Positions 51,101-60,008 of a stretch of DNA of 64,000 bases are shown here, one piece after another (positions within the stretch are counted from its first letter, which is position 1; each line of letters begins with the position of its first letter). Under the pieces are notes generated by a model. That model did not search any database and was not told the origin of the DNA. It saw only the letters and a program-made list of their open reading frames with translations. Origin of the DNA: JADKCL01 sp046329055 (GTDB lineage Bacteria; Bacteroidota; Bacteroidia; J057; JADKCL01); NCBI GenBank assembly GCA_046329055.1, contig JAXLVK010000026.1:1-64000 (forward strand), in the 5' to 3' direction. Both the position numbers and the translations under genes were made by a program.

Positions 51101-51629
51101 TAGCAGAGCTGGGATCATTCAGCAGGCGCAACAATGAGGCGATCCGCAACGCCAGTGCACCGCGTTTCGATGATGATTCCGGGAGAAGGGCATAGGTAAG
51201 CTGTAGCTTTCGCACAATCGCCTGCCTCGCTTCAGGGTCAGGGACTTCCGCAGCGAGTTCCCCATAGGCCTCGATGAGGTAGGCAATGGCATCCTTGTCC
51301 TTCAGTACATCGTCGTATCTTCCCTTGGCCCACTTGAGTAGCCGCAGACCTGCTTCCGGCTGCGATTGCCGAATTCTAATCTTTGCCAATGTGATGACAA
51401 ACAGCAATTGGTCGGGGTCCTTCCCCTTGGCACTGACGAATGCCTGTTCGCATTTTCTGGAAGCGGCTTCGTATTTCCCCGAGGTGAGCTCTGAATGGAT
51501 GTCAAAAAAAGCCGTCTGCGAGCCGGGATTGATAACTTTCCAGGGCAGGGCCACGGCGTGGAGCGAAGGCAGCCATGCCATGCACAGCAGCACTAGAATC
51601 ACCCATCTAGCCCAGATAGCGCCCTTCAT
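48195..51629 (-). CDS. TPR-CHAT domain protein, membrane-anchored
   Basis: 1144 residues. A signal peptide is followed by a long array of TPR-like helical repeats (about 40-640) and a coiled region. A CHAT caspase-like protease domain (about 800-1090) has the His in DIATHGSFDRGD and the Cys in LEACESGLGD. A transmembrane helix near 1115-1132 and a short basic tail close the protein. CHAT domains cut proteins, often after TPR-mediated sensing; here the domain would face the periplasm unless topology is reversed. Target unknown. Confidence 0.92.
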   Translation of the reverse strand: MKGAIWARWVILVLLCMAWLPSLHAVALPWKVINPGSQTAFFDIHSELTSGKYEAASRKCEQAFVSAKGKDPDQLLFVITLAKIRIRQSQPEAGLRLLKWAKGRYDDVLKDKDAIAYLIEAYGELAAEVPDPEARQAIVRKLQLTYALLPESSSKRGALALRIASLLRLLNDPSSATWLDLATIGTDTECNTALRYFQERAYVAVKASDKLAAKGYLDSAATQLESCPDAMPEDQIAQHFIEHEYHYLLAELDGEDMGTLRSKLEACQGAIAVGNQMPEVHPALLDLCLYRMASIVGEMGNTEGALTYAQKALEGFQRRPYSPKNISNGFGELARWQHFLGRTEEALMNYRQALTTFPQTTPVDWRRQSTKQLNYIQALISANHFTEGEELTKVAEHDLLEHAPEDFFLRAKLHQTVGIGLAMQHKFSASVPSLLKAIELLDSMSAKPTLELAYCHAYLATSYLRLGDTTRSEEQSLSAQRTLLTNPGGTPLARASVLEVLADYLLDHQELETALDINEQFLNATLSNDAASQGIAPPPPCNGCPDIELTVSPWNTLKAVFQRVQILRAQASSTSTCELEQALKCTQRALATMYKLRRERSLEVDKLEFNKHWHVLFALGLETAQDLYRLRRDPAYLQQAFEIAEQSKAMLLMEALLENQALERDPQNAALVDKRQVLTAYISQLRKQLSDAGSSPTLSSALTTARRNLDEVNSQIQAQNPNYSDLVGAFTVITPSQLQPQLKQQQRALVEYFHADTLLHILIVTPDTVSAVVLPLSETFGEDLRHFTQSLHAYSGRDPEAELANLVASSAIVKAKVWDPIESLVRPFKRVTVIPDGPLSLLSFEALLLPSDAANAPKRLKDLRFLLDEHTISYDYSATYLASRRSEQARSDWRTLAVAPSFGENPIVSPLPNTVNGIERLAKDFSNVTALLEAEASKPSFITQAPEFDVLDIATHGSFDRGDFLQSALYFAPIGDDDSLLTVQELYRMKLRTQLAILEACESGLGDVREGEGVMSLARAFTYAGCRSVLMSLWDVAEAQSTREIMKAFYKNLCDGMPRDEAIAEAKRAFLGRARQEGGELAHLTHPYYWAEMVLIGDLTPMPKQVAKAQSSWTWIAIAGLGLMALTFVGFKFRNARRKSSNAA

Positions 51630-51851
51630 CCTACCGATTGTTCAAATCAATCCCTCAGGAAAGTAACGGGGAATTGGTGAGAATTGAAAATCAATTGGCA
51701 GGATCAGAGGGCTGAAAATGAGCTAAGGAATGGCCGATTTTTCACTTAGGTTTTCTCGGATTCTTTATGGAAAATGCGGCAATGGCACGTCTTATAGTTG
51801 TTTACTATTCGGAAGTCATATCTCTGTTTTGCAACTTATTCATTGAGGACC

Positions 51852-52421
51852 ATGAAACGTCAAAAGAAGAATCATTTTCCAAAATCCCTTGCCGTTCTTC
51901 CACAGGTGGACCAGTTCATGCCAGGCGAAGAGACTGGGGGCGGAGCTCCGCCAGTCAGCCCGTTTGATGTGACTGATTTTCAGCTGATCTCAAGCAATCC
52001 GACCAGTCCCGGCACGATTTTCGACTACACTGAGGTCCATCTCGACAGCATCACGGGCGGTGGCACCATCCCCATCAAGGAACAAGCCGACCCTGAGCGT
52101 GTGATGCATGTTGGCGGTATCCCCCGCGCTGGAGAATCCTGGACCATGTCCATCGCCTTCAGCAGCGACAGCGGTGCCGATACGATCGGGATGTCCTGCA
52201 TCTCCAGCACCTTCGCGGCCATGAAGTCGAGCTATCCGGGAACTCTTTATTTCCCGACCGACCCTGCGGCGATCACCACCTTCTTCACGGTGCAGATTGA
52301 GATCGACGTGTACGAAACCTACGTGGATGTGAACCTCGGCGACGAGATCGTGAAGCTGACCCATTCCAAGGGGGACTCGTTTGACCTCTTCGGCATGAGC
52401 TTCCTCGGTCGCTCCAACTGA
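51852..52421 (+). CDS. hypothetical protein
   Basis: 189 residues from the ATG at 51852. A basic N terminus (MKRQKKNHFPKSLAVLP) and a Gly-rich spacer lead to a domain with SITGGGTIPIKEQADPERVM and YETYVDVNLGDEIVKLTHSK. No signal peptide. It has its own strong terminator. Family not recognised. Confidence 0.7.
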   Translation: MKRQKKNHFPKSLAVLPQVDQFMPGEETGGGAPPVSPFDVTDFQLISSNPTSPGTIFDYTEVHLDSITGGGTIPIKEQADPERVMHVGGIPRAGESWTMSIAFSSDSGADTIGMSCISSTFAAMKSSYPGTLYFPTDPAAITTFFTVQIEIDVYETYVDVNLGDEIVKLTHSKGDSFDLFGMSFLGRSN

Positions 52422-52446
52422 TCGGAACCCAACATGTAAAAACAAA

Positions 52447-52478
52447 GAAAGCGGGCCGTAACCCGCTTTCTCTTTTTC
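52447..52478 (+). terminator. rho-independent terminator
   Basis: GAAAGCGGG and CCCGCTTTC pair around CCGTAA and run into TCTTTTT. The CCGTAA loop is the same as in the hairpin array ahead of TROVE, so this loop is generally favoured in this genome. Confidence 0.88.
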
Positions 52479-52490
52479 TATCCGTCCGCA

Positions 52491-52904
52491 CTACATCGAA
52501 ATCGGGTAGTTGCGCTTTTGATTCTTGTAGTCAAACTCAAAGGTGTAATTGCCTGGGGAGAGTGCACTCGCCTTGACCTTGAGTTCGTGGACGCCGATGG
52601 AGTCGTCCACGTATTGGCTGCGCCACAGCATCTCATTGTTGCCATTGAAGAGCTTGACCTTGGTCATGCCGGGGTACTCAATGTCGTAACGGATGATGAG
52701 GAGATTCCCTTGGATTTCATGTCCCAATACCTGGATCATGCTGCCGGGACCGCTCGGGTCGCCTTCGCCAGAATCGGCACCAAGTTTGCAAGCTTTAGAT
52801 TGGGAGGGGAGAATGAAGAGGACGCACAGCAGCACCAAGGTGCCCATTCCCTTGGACAGGGAGAGTCGGGCAACCCGCGTACACACTGAAAACAATCCAA
52901 CCAT
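52491..52904 (-). CDS. secreted protein of unknown function
   Basis: 137 residues. An internal hydrophobic segment (TLVLLCVLFILPSQSKAC) acts as a signal or lipoprotein signal; the start could also be the Met at 52847. The mature part is an immunoglobulin-like beta domain (NLLIIRYDIEYPGMTKVKLF, then LSPGNYTFEFDYKNQK). A surface or periplasmic role is likely. Confidence 0.7.
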   Translation of the reverse strand: MVGLFSVCTRVARLSLSKGMGTLVLLCVLFILPSQSKACKLGADSGEGDPSGPGSMIQVLGHEIQGNLLIIRYDIEYPGMTKVKLFNGNNEMLWRSQYVDDSIGVHELKVKASALSPGNYTFEFDYKNQKRNYPISM

Positions 52905-53075
52905 TTTCTTACATCAACATGGGGATAAACCACGTCGATTTGAATTCAATTTAGAAAAAAAGTGCAGAAATCCAAACCCTAGCGCATTTTCGAGCAATCT
53001 CGGCCAGTTTTCTGGGATGTGGGAAAACATGGGGAAAACCCATCTCTCGGCACCCTTGCAATTCGATTTTTTTTC

Positions 53076-53645
53076 TTACATGCGCGATTTTGCCCTGATT
53101 TGGGTCAAAATCGCCTCCGCCTTTTCCACCATTCTGGTCACTGATCGCTCCGGATTCAGGGTTGCCGCCTCCGCCAATCGGATCCATTTCGCGGCCTTCA
53201 CCTCATGGTTGATGTCCAGTTTCGAGCCGGGAACAGGAGTGAGCAGGAAGCGCACATCGAGGTGCAAATGCTGCGGCTCGGCACCGCGTTCTGGGATCGA
53301 GTGGATGTCCACGTCGAAAATTCCAGAGGTCAATTCATTGGTTTTCAGTCCGGTTTCTTCCCAGACCTCGCGCATCGCCACTTGGACCAAGTCTGCTTCC
53401 CCATCAGCATGTCCGCCGGGTTGCAGCCACTTGTCGAGCTTACGGTGATGGATCAGCAGCACCGTTTCGTCCTCCACATTGACGACAAGCGCCGACGCTG
53501 TGAAATGCCCCAGCAGCTGCGTCCTGAACAGGCAATTCGGGTGGTTGTCCAGAAAAGTGATCATCTCCCAACGGTGGACAAGCTCGTCGGGATCCGAGGT
53601 ACGGTAGGACTCAAGTTGGGCCCTGAGCGTGGCGAGAGAGCTCAT
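53076..53645 (-). CDS. Nudix hydrolase
   Basis: 189 residues. The Nudix box is complete: GGHADGEADLVQVAMREVWE followed by ETG. Nudix enzymes cleave nucleoside-diphosphate-linked substrates using Mg. It overlaps the ArsC-like gene upstream by a few bases; with the next gene they form a three-gene operon of nucleotide-related enzymes. Confidence 0.92.
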   Translation of the reverse strand: MSSLATLRAQLESYRTSDPDELVHRWEMITFLDNHPNCLFRTQLLGHFTASALVVNVEDETVLLIHHRKLDKWLQPGGHADGEADLVQVAMREVWEETGLKTNELTSGIFDVDIHSIPERGAEPQHLHLDVRFLLTPVPGSKLDINHEVKAAKWIRLAEAATLNPERSVTRMVEKAEAILTQIRAKSRM

Positions 53646-53998
53646 TTTGCAAATGCAGCTGCCGCCGCGTCCACTGTGGAGGGAGCATTGCCCACGAAGA
53701 TGGCATCTCCCAGAACCATGACGGGCCGCTTGAGGAAGGTGTACTCCTCCAGGATCAGCCGGCGGTAATCGGGCTCCTCCAATTTCTGCTTGGCGAGGCC
53801 CATCTCCTTGTATTTGAGTGCCCTGCGGCTGAACAATGCCTCGTAACTCCCGGCCATTTGCTTCATTTCATCGATCTGTGCGGGAGTGATCTTTTCAGTT
53901 TTGATGTCCTGCATTTCGACGTCGCTGCCCGGCATGACCTTTTTCAGGATGGCTTGGCAGGTGGTGCAGGAGGCGAGGTGGTAAATTTTCTTTTTCAT
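53642..53998 (-). CDS. ArsC/Spx family thioredoxin-fold protein
   Basis: 118 residues. The Cys-x-x-Cys in SCTTCQAIL and the later VMVLGDAIFVGN place it in the arsenate-reductase/Spx fold. No arsenic genes are nearby, so an arsenate role is not implied. It overlaps both the neighbour upstream (53995) and the Nudix gene. Confidence 0.88.
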   Translation of the reverse strand: MKKKIYHLASCTTCQAILKKVMPGSDVEMQDIKTEKITPAQIDEMKQMAGSYEALFSRRALKYKEMGLAKQKLEEPDYRRLILEEYTFLKRPVMVLGDAIFVGNAPSTVDAAAAAFAK

Positions 53999-54408
53999 CG
54001 CTGCGATTCGGTGCTTCCTTCCTGCCCCTTTTGGGCGAGGATGGGCCGCAAATTTGGGCGAAAATAGCCAGCGCCTTTCAGAATTTTCCCGTCCTCGCGG
54101 ATGATGGGCTTGCCGTCCGTGCCGAGTTTGCTCATGTTGGAGCGATGGATTTCTGAGACGACGTCAGCAATCACATCCTGCATACCATGGGCGAGGATGG
54201 TGCCGCACAACACATAAAGCTGATCTCCAAGGGCATCCGCAATGGCCACGATGTCTCCTTCCTGGCAGGCTTGACGGTACTCCTCATTTTCCTCCCGCAT
54301 GATCTCGTGGCGCATTTCGGCCTCGGGGATGTCAGCGGTCGGAATGTCGCGCACGGGAATCCCGAAATGCCGATGAAATTCCTCGACCTGACCCAGTTGG
54401 GGTTTCAT
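53995..54408 (-). CDS. MazG-like/PRA-PH NTP pyrophosphohydrolase
   Basis: 137 residues. The metal-binding helices are visible as MREENEEYRQAC and ADALGDQLYVLCG, the Glu-x-x-Glu and Asp pattern of all-alpha NTP pyrophosphatases. It would hydrolyse a (d)NTP to NMP. First gene of the three-gene operon. Confidence 0.85.
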   Translation of the reverse strand: MKPQLGQVEEFHRHFGIPVRDIPTADIPEAEMRHEIMREENEEYRQACQEGDIVAIADALGDQLYVLCGTILAHGMQDVIADVVSEIHRSNMSKLGTDGKPIIREDGKILKGAGYFRPNLRPILAQKGQEGSTESQR

Positions 54409-54415
54409 GGAGCGG

Positions 54416-55096
54416 TCAGCGCAGGGTGTAGGTGAGTTTCATCGAGGCGTTACCTGCGGCGAGGTTCAGCGTGAGGGGCTCCGATGCCGAGGGTTCGAAG
54501 CTCAACAAGTCTTGGCTGAATGTCGCCATGACTTCCTCGGATCCGCTGTCGATGTCGAGGACCGTGACGGTCCAGGTGGTGGGGGAGAGGACGAGGGATG
54601 CAGGTGTAGTGATGGCGATGGGAAAGCTCAACGCGGCATTGTTCAGGGTAGGGGATTGGTACATCGTGGTGCCAGCCTTGGAAAAGCGCACGGCGATGTC
54701 GGGATTGTCACCCGCGTCCCAGGCTCCGCCGGAGGTGTTGGTGCTGGGGAGGGACTCGATCTGCGCGATGCTCAGGATGCGCTGGCCTGCGGTGATGAGT
54801 GTCTCGAATGCGCGTGTGCTTTTGGTGGTCTTGCCCTTGGCTGACAGTGCGACCACGTATTGGCGCTCAGCGGTGAAGCGGTGCGTCGGGCTGAACTCGG
54901 TGCTCGTGGTTCCGTCGTCGAATGTCCACGTGTAGGATTGTCCGAGCGGCTCAGTGCAGTTCGAGAAGAGCACGTCCGTGTTCACGTCCACGAGGTTGGC
55001 GTCGATGGTGAAGCAGGGTTCGGGAGCTTCCTCGCATCCGGTAAAGATTCCTGCGAGGCCCACCAAGAGGAGGACAGCGGTGATGGAGCGTTTCAT
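54416..55096 (-). CDS. PKD-domain lipoprotein
   Basis: 226 residues from the Met at 55096. Lipobox GIFTGC, then a PKD domain (YTWTFDDGTTSTEFSPTHRF) and a beta-rich C-terminal domain. PKD domains mediate surface contacts. It is the only domain recognised. Confidence 0.85.
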   Translation of the reverse strand: MKRSITAVLLLVGLAGIFTGCEEAPEPCFTIDANLVDVNTDVLFSNCTEPLGQSYTWTFDDGTTSTEFSPTHRFTAERQYVVALSAKGKTTKSTRAFETLITAGQRILSIAQIESLPSTNTSGGAWDAGDNPDIAVRFSKAGTTMYQSPTLNNAALSFPIAITTPASLVLSPTTWTVTVLDIDSGSEEVMATFSQDLLSFEPSASEPLTLNLAAGNASMKLTYTLR

Positions 55097-55208
55097 ACGT
55101 TTCCCTAATGATTGGTTTCCAATGCACAAAGAAACAAAGGATATGGCAAATAATGTAAGGCCGCGATGGGATTTCCGGATGCGGATGGAGGTGGGGGAGA
55201 GCTAGTCT

Positions 55209-55598
55209 TCAAGAATAGACCGGATGCGGCGCAGGATGGAAGCTCTTGTCGGGGATCCACTGGATCAAGGTTTTGCGCTTGCAATTCAGCGTGACGGGCA
55301 TTTCTTGACCCGGGGCGACGGTGCATTCGACCTCGGCCTCGAAGTCCTTGTACCTGCCCACGACCGTGTAGGTGCCTGGAGCGATGTGATCGAAGGAAAA
55401 ATTGCCCGTTTCGTCTGTCATGGTGCCATTGCAGATGCGGCCTTCGGCATCACGAAGCATGATCATCTCGTCCGCGATGGGATTCTGGTTCAGCAACATC
55501 AGTCCGCGTATGCGCCCTTGTTGGGCATTCACATGTTGAGCCGCCATCAAGAGCAGCACTGTGAGGAATCCGAGGAGGCATTTGCCAAGGCGGGACAT
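55209..55598 (-). CDS. secreted carboxypeptidase-regulatory-like domain protein
   Basis: 129 residues. Signal peptide to about residue 26, then one such domain (GRIRGLMLLNQNPIADEMIM, then FDHIAPGTYTVVGRYKD). The same domain starts the broken gene just upstream, so the two are probably related by duplication. Confidence 0.8.
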   Translation of the reverse strand: MSRLGKCLLGFLTVLLLMAAQHVNAQQGRIRGLMLLNQNPIADEMIMLRDAEGRICNGTMTDETGNFSFDHIAPGTYTVVGRYKDFEAEVECTVAPGQEMPVTLNCKRKTLIQWIPDKSFHPAPHPVYS

Positions 55599-55745
55599 AA
55601 GCGGTAGATATTCAGGGCATTGAGGCAACAAGGTCGGAAATTTTCCTGGAAAATCCCAAAGAAAAATCCGGCGGTACCGCAGCACCGCCGGATGAGGTGA
55701 AATAGGTCTGAGAAAATACTGTTTCTACGAAAGAGACGGCCTGCT

Positions 55746-56577
55746 TCAGAGGCTGACCATGTCCAATTCCATGTCGGATTGGCCTTGGCCATTGGCGCGC
55801 TTGCGTTGTTGCTTGAGCACCTGCTTTTCTGCCTTGGTGAGCGGACGGCCAACGTGGCCCATATACATACTGGATTGCGGAGTGGTGACCACGATCACGG
55901 CACCCATGGCATCACCATACTCCAGCAGGTACGCCATCGGACATGATGGACACTGTTTCCAGCGGCTAACATGACATTTGTATTGCGCTTCCGCGGGATT
56001 TTCATCCCATCAAAGTACATGACGTTGGAGTTTTCACGTGCGCCTTTGAAACTCATGGGGTCTCCATGACCTTCTGTACGACTGGTGCGCCGCTTGATGC
56101 CACAATTGTCGTGATATCGCGTGAGCCCGCTGAACTCCTTGATTTCCTTTCTGTTGATGGTGACAATTTGTCGATCGCGGCTGAAAATCTCCTTCGACCC
56201 ATAAATGTCCACCTTGGGCAATTCATATCCCTTCCCCGGATCGATGGCAGGCTCATTCATGGCGATATTAGTTTGTTGGTTTTCAAGTGGCGAGACTTCT
56301 GCACCGACCTCGAATTCACGGTTGTCCCAGGGCGACAACCTTAACGGTGTAGGCACCAGGTTCTACTTGATAGAGTGTATTCGCCTTTGTCGTTCGTCAT
56401 CTGGCCAATCCCAGTGAAGTTGCCTTCCTTCATCAGCATTACTTTCAATCCTGGCTGGGGTTCTCCATTCTGACGAACGGTGCCGTAAATCTTCCCGCTC
56501 TGCGCCATCGCGCTCAGTCCACCCAGCAGGATGGCCAGCATGGGCAGGATTCGTTTCATCATTCCAAATTTTTCCAT
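55746..56577 (-). pseudogene. carboxypeptidase-regulatory/TonB-plug-like protein, frameshifted
   Basis: The first frame (from 56577) has a signal peptide and GKIYGTVRQNGEPQPGLKVM and stops at 56341. A second frame (to 55895) has YELPKVDIYGSKEIFSRDRQ, then SNVMYFDGMKIPRKRNTN, plug-like features. A third frame ends with YGDAMGAVIVVTTPQ and a short Lys/Arg-rich tail. At least two frameshifts are needed to join them. No barrel follows, so this would be a plug-only protein. Confidence 0.75.
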
Positions 56578-56927
56578 GGTCGTATCAGCGTTATTGACAA
56601 GTGATGAACAAATGTGCGGAAAACAGACCCTGAATGAGAAACGGAAAACTGGCTTTGGATTACAGGGAAGTTTGCAATGCCATTACGAGGAAATGCCTTA
56701 AATCGCTGGGGATTTGAGGCAATGGCATTCGAATCCTGTCACAGAATCATGATTGGATTACATGGGCATCCTGCATGCTCGGCGATTTCGGGGGCAATAA
56801 TTGCCTAAATGACCCCATGAAGCCCAATTCAGACAAATCCGGGCCAATCTGCCTGTGCATTTCCCCAAGTTTTCCGTATTTTTCGCCCTGTTTTTGAAGA
56901 AACTTATTGGCAAAAACTCATCTAGAT
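56578..56927. other. intergenic region with a long inverted repeat
   Basis: About 350 bp without a gene. AATGCCATT and AATGCCTTAAATC are matched by GATTTGAGGCA and AATGGCATT (about 56676-56730), a hairpin of about 20 bp. The rest probably holds the promoter of the S46 peptidase gene. Confidence 0.5.
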
Positions 56928-59123
56928 ATGTTTAGAAGACCTTTTCTGATGCTGGTGGGCTTGTTGGTGGGTATCCGCGTGATCGCGGGCAATCCCCATC
57001 CGTCCCCGGTGCCGCCCAATGAAGGCATGTGGCTGCCCCACCTCATCAAGACCCTGAATTTCTCCGAGATGCAGCAGATGGGCTTCAAGCTCTCTGCCGA
57101 CGACATCTACAGCGTGAACAAGTCCTGCCTCAAGGATGCCGTGGTGCAGCTGGGCGGCTTCTGCACTGCCGAAGTGGTGTCTGCTGAGGGCCTGCTTTTC
57201 ACCAACCACCACTGTGGGTACGACGCCATCGCCACCCATAGCACCGTGGAGCACGACTACCTCACCAATGGCTTCTGGGCCATGTCCAAGGGCGAGGAAC
57301 TCCCCAACGAGGGTCTGACCGTGTCCTTCCTGCAGCGCATCGAGGACGTCACCGCCCGCATCAATGCCGCCACCGCTGGCGCAAGCGAGGAAGAGGTCGA
57401 AACCAAGATGGAAGAGGAAATCGGCAAAATCGAGGAAGAAGCCTCCGAAGGCGAAAAATTCCGTGCCGAGGTCAAGCCCATGTTCAATGGCAATGAGTAC
57501 CTCCTCTTCGTGTACCAAACATTCCGCGACGTGCGCCTCGTGGGGGCGCCTCCCTCAAGCATCGGCAAGTTCGGTGGCGATACCGACAACTGGATGTGGC
57601 CTCGCCAAACCGGCGACTTCTCCATCCTCCGCGTGTACGCCGACAAAGACAACAATCCTGCCGACTACAGCCCGGACAACGTCCCCTACAAGCCCAAGCA
57701 CTTCCTGCCTGTGAACATCAAGGGCATCAAGGAAGGCGACTTCGCCATGACCATGGGGTACCCTGGCAGCACCGACCGCTACCTGAGCTCCTTCGCGATT
57801 GACTTCCAATACAAGAACACCAACCCGCTGATCGTGAAGATCCTGGGTGAGCGTCTCCGTATCATGAAGGCCGAGATGGATGCCGATCCCAAGGTGCGCC
57901 TGCTCCTCGCGAGCAACTACGCCTCCCTCGCGAATACCTATAAGTACTTCCTCGGCCAAAACCGCGGCCTTGACCGTCGCGGCCTCATCGAGGAGCGCCA
58001 AGGCATGGAAGCCGAGTTCACCAAGTGGGTCAATGCTGACCCTGCCCGCGTGACCAAGTATGGCAGCGTTCTCAAGAACTTCAAGGAGAACTACGAGAAG
58101 AGCGGCGGCGTCCTGAACCTGGGCAGCTACATGAACATGGCGGCATTTGCCCCCGGATTCGTGAACTACGGCATCGGTTACTGGCGCCTGCGCCGCACCA
58201 TGGAGGCCAAGCCCGACGACAAGAGCGCTTGGGAAGGCCAAGTCGAGGCGCTCAAGGCTGGCATCGACAAGCATTTCGCTGAATACCACGGCGCTACCGA
58301 CCAAGGTATCCTCGCACGCATGACTGAGCTGATGTTCAATGACCTGCCGAAGGAATTGCATCCCTCTGTCTTCACGAGCAAGACCTTCACCAAGGCCAAG
58401 GCAAAAGGCGAGGTGACCCGTTTCCAAGCCTACGCTGCCAACGTGTTCAAGGCCTCCATCCTCGTGGATGCTGCCAAGTGCAAGGCTTTCCTGGCCAATC
58501 CCAGCGCCAAGGCGCTCAATGCCGACCCCGGCATCGAATACATCGCGAGCATCATCGACCTGTACCGCTCACAGCTTGCTGTCGGTCAGGCCATGTTTGA
58601 CGCTGTGAATGGTGAAAGCATGAAGGCTTACGAGGCTGGCATGCACGAAATGAACCCCAGCAAGAAGTTCTACCCTGATGCGAACTTCACGATGCGGGTC
58701 AGCTATGGCAAAATGATCCCCTACGATCCCCGCGACGGCGTGAGCTACAAGTCGCAGACCTTCGGAGAGGGCATCTTGGAGAAGGAAGTGAAAGGCGACG
58801 AGGAATTCGACGTTCCCGCCAAGCTCCACGACTTGCTCATGAAGAAGGACTTCGGTCGCTATGGCCAAAACGGTCATCTGCCCCTCTGCTTCCTCACCGA
58901 CAACGATATCACTGGCGGTAACTCCGGCTCCCCTGTCATCAATGGCAATGGCGAGTTGATCGGTATCGCCTTTGACGGCAACTGGGAATCCATGACGGGC
59001 GACCTCGTTTATGACCCGGGAGTTCAGCGTACCATCAGCGTGGACATCCGCTACGTGCTCTTCTGCATCGAAAAGCTCGCTGGCGCTACCAACCTGATCA
59101 AGGAGTTGAAGATCATCGAATAA
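56928..59123 (+). CDS. dpp7: S46 family dipeptidyl-peptidase, DPP7 type
   Basis: 731 residues from the ATG at 56928. Signal peptide, then the S46 features: LLFTNHHCGYDAI with the catalytic His, and GGNSGSPVINGNG with the Ser. The residue after FD in AFDGNWESM is Gly, as in DPP7 (hydrophobic P1); DPP11 has Arg there. It removes dipeptides from peptide N termini in the periplasm. Monocistronic, with its own terminator. Confidence 0.92.
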   Translation: MFRRPFLMLVGLLVGIRVIAGNPHPSPVPPNEGMWLPHLIKTLNFSEMQQMGFKLSADDIYSVNKSCLKDAVVQLGGFCTAEVVSAEGLLFTNHHCGYDAIATHSTVEHDYLTNGFWAMSKGEELPNEGLTVSFLQRIEDVTARINAATAGASEEEVETKMEEEIGKIEEEASEGEKFRAEVKPMFNGNEYLLFVYQTFRDVRLVGAPPSSIGKFGGDTDNWMWPRQTGDFSILRVYADKDNNPADYSPDNVPYKPKHFLPVNIKGIKEGDFAMTMGYPGSTDRYLSSFAIDFQYKNTNPLIVKILGERLRIMKAEMDADPKVRLLLASNYASLANTYKYFLGQNRGLDRRGLIEERQGMEAEFTKWVNADPARVTKYGSVLKNFKENYEKSGGVLNLGSYMNMAAFAPGFVNYGIGYWRLRRTMEAKPDDKSAWEGQVEALKAGIDKHFAEYHGATDQGILARMTELMFNDLPKELHPSVFTSKTFTKAKAKGEVTRFQAYAANVFKASILVDAAKCKAFLANPSAKALNADPGIEYIASIIDLYRSQLAVGQAMFDAVNGESMKAYEAGMHEMNPSKKFYPDANFTMRVSYGKMIPYDPRDGVSYKSQTFGEGILEKEVKGDEEFDVPAKLHDLLMKKDFGRYGQNGHLPLCFLTDNDITGGNSGSPVINGNGELIGIAFDGNWESMTGDLVYDPGVQRTISVDIRYVLFCIEKLAGATNLIKELKIIE

Positions 59124-59145
59124 GAAATGCTCCTACGGGAGACGG

Positions 59146-59183
59146 ACTGCGACCTCGCTTCGGTGGGGTCGCAGTTTCTTTTT
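59146..59183 (+). terminator. terminator after the S46 peptidase gene
   Basis: ACTGCGACC and GGTCGCAGT pair, followed by TTCTTTTT. It sits between convergent genes. Confidence 0.88.
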
Positions 59184-59802
59184 ACTTGGAGGAAGGGAAA
59201 AGGCCGAAAAAGCCCTTTCTCTTGAGGAATGCCATGTATTCATCGAAATAGCAGGCCGTGTCATTGAGTTTGCAATCGTATTCTTCTTGGTGCCAATTCA
59301 CCCACCCCCTCCAATACAGAGGCCATTTCAGGTTTGGTAGGCTATCCAATGGAATCTCGAATCCACCGGGTTCCTCATTTTCCATGACGAAGGAGCATTT
59401 TGAGAGACCGCTCTCTACTTCCTTTGCCACCAATTCGCGGCCATACTTCTTGGTATAGAGATCGATCCACAGCGAATCAAAGTTGTTTTCGTAGTCATAG
59501 ATGCACATCTCGTTGTCTATCAGCCGCTTCTCTGCCTCTGGAAGGTTGCCTTTGGTGATGTCGATGCGGTACCGAACCATTTCGATGGCGCAATACGCCG
59601 ACCTGCGCGCATTACCGCAGAAGCCGTAGTCAGCTTTCCCGGCTTGATTGAGCAAGTGCTCCGCCTTTCGGAGCTCTCCCTTGTTCACGCACTCCTCGGC
59701 TTCACGAATGAGCGCATAGCCCTCTTGGCAGAATGCACCTTGCCCAAGCAGCAGAAAACAGTTGGCTATCACGAGTGCGATCAGTTTGAATGGATGTTTC
59801 AT
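59182..59802 (-). CDS. secreted protein with TPR-like start
   Basis: 206 residues from the Met at 59802. Signal peptide (FKLIALVIANCFLLLGQGAF), then helices of TPR style (ALIREAEECVNKGELRKAEH) and several cysteines. C-terminal part rich in Tyr/Trp. Function unknown. Confidence 0.7.
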   Translation of the reverse strand: MKHPFKLIALVIANCFLLLGQGAFCQEGYALIREAEECVNKGELRKAEHLLNQAGKADYGFCGNARRSAYCAIEMVRYRIDITKGNLPEAEKRLIDNEMCIYDYENNFDSLWIDLYTKKYGRELVAKEVESGLSKCSFVMENEEPGGFEIPLDSLPNLKWPLYWRGWVNWHQEEYDCKLNDTACYFDEYMAFLKRKGFFGLFPSSK

Positions 59803-60008
59803 GTGGATAAAATTAAAGCCTTTTTGGAGAGTTGGAAGGCATTTCTTGATGGCAATCGTCTCAGCTTTTGAATCAAGCGGATCCTTCATGCATGTAGGTT
59901 ATCCACATGTTCCGTTCGCGATTTTGGTGAATTCATTAAAATTTTGAAGATCGCTTGCATGTTTATCCACATTTTCCGTACTTCCCCTCCGGATTTGGAA
60001 CTACAGGT

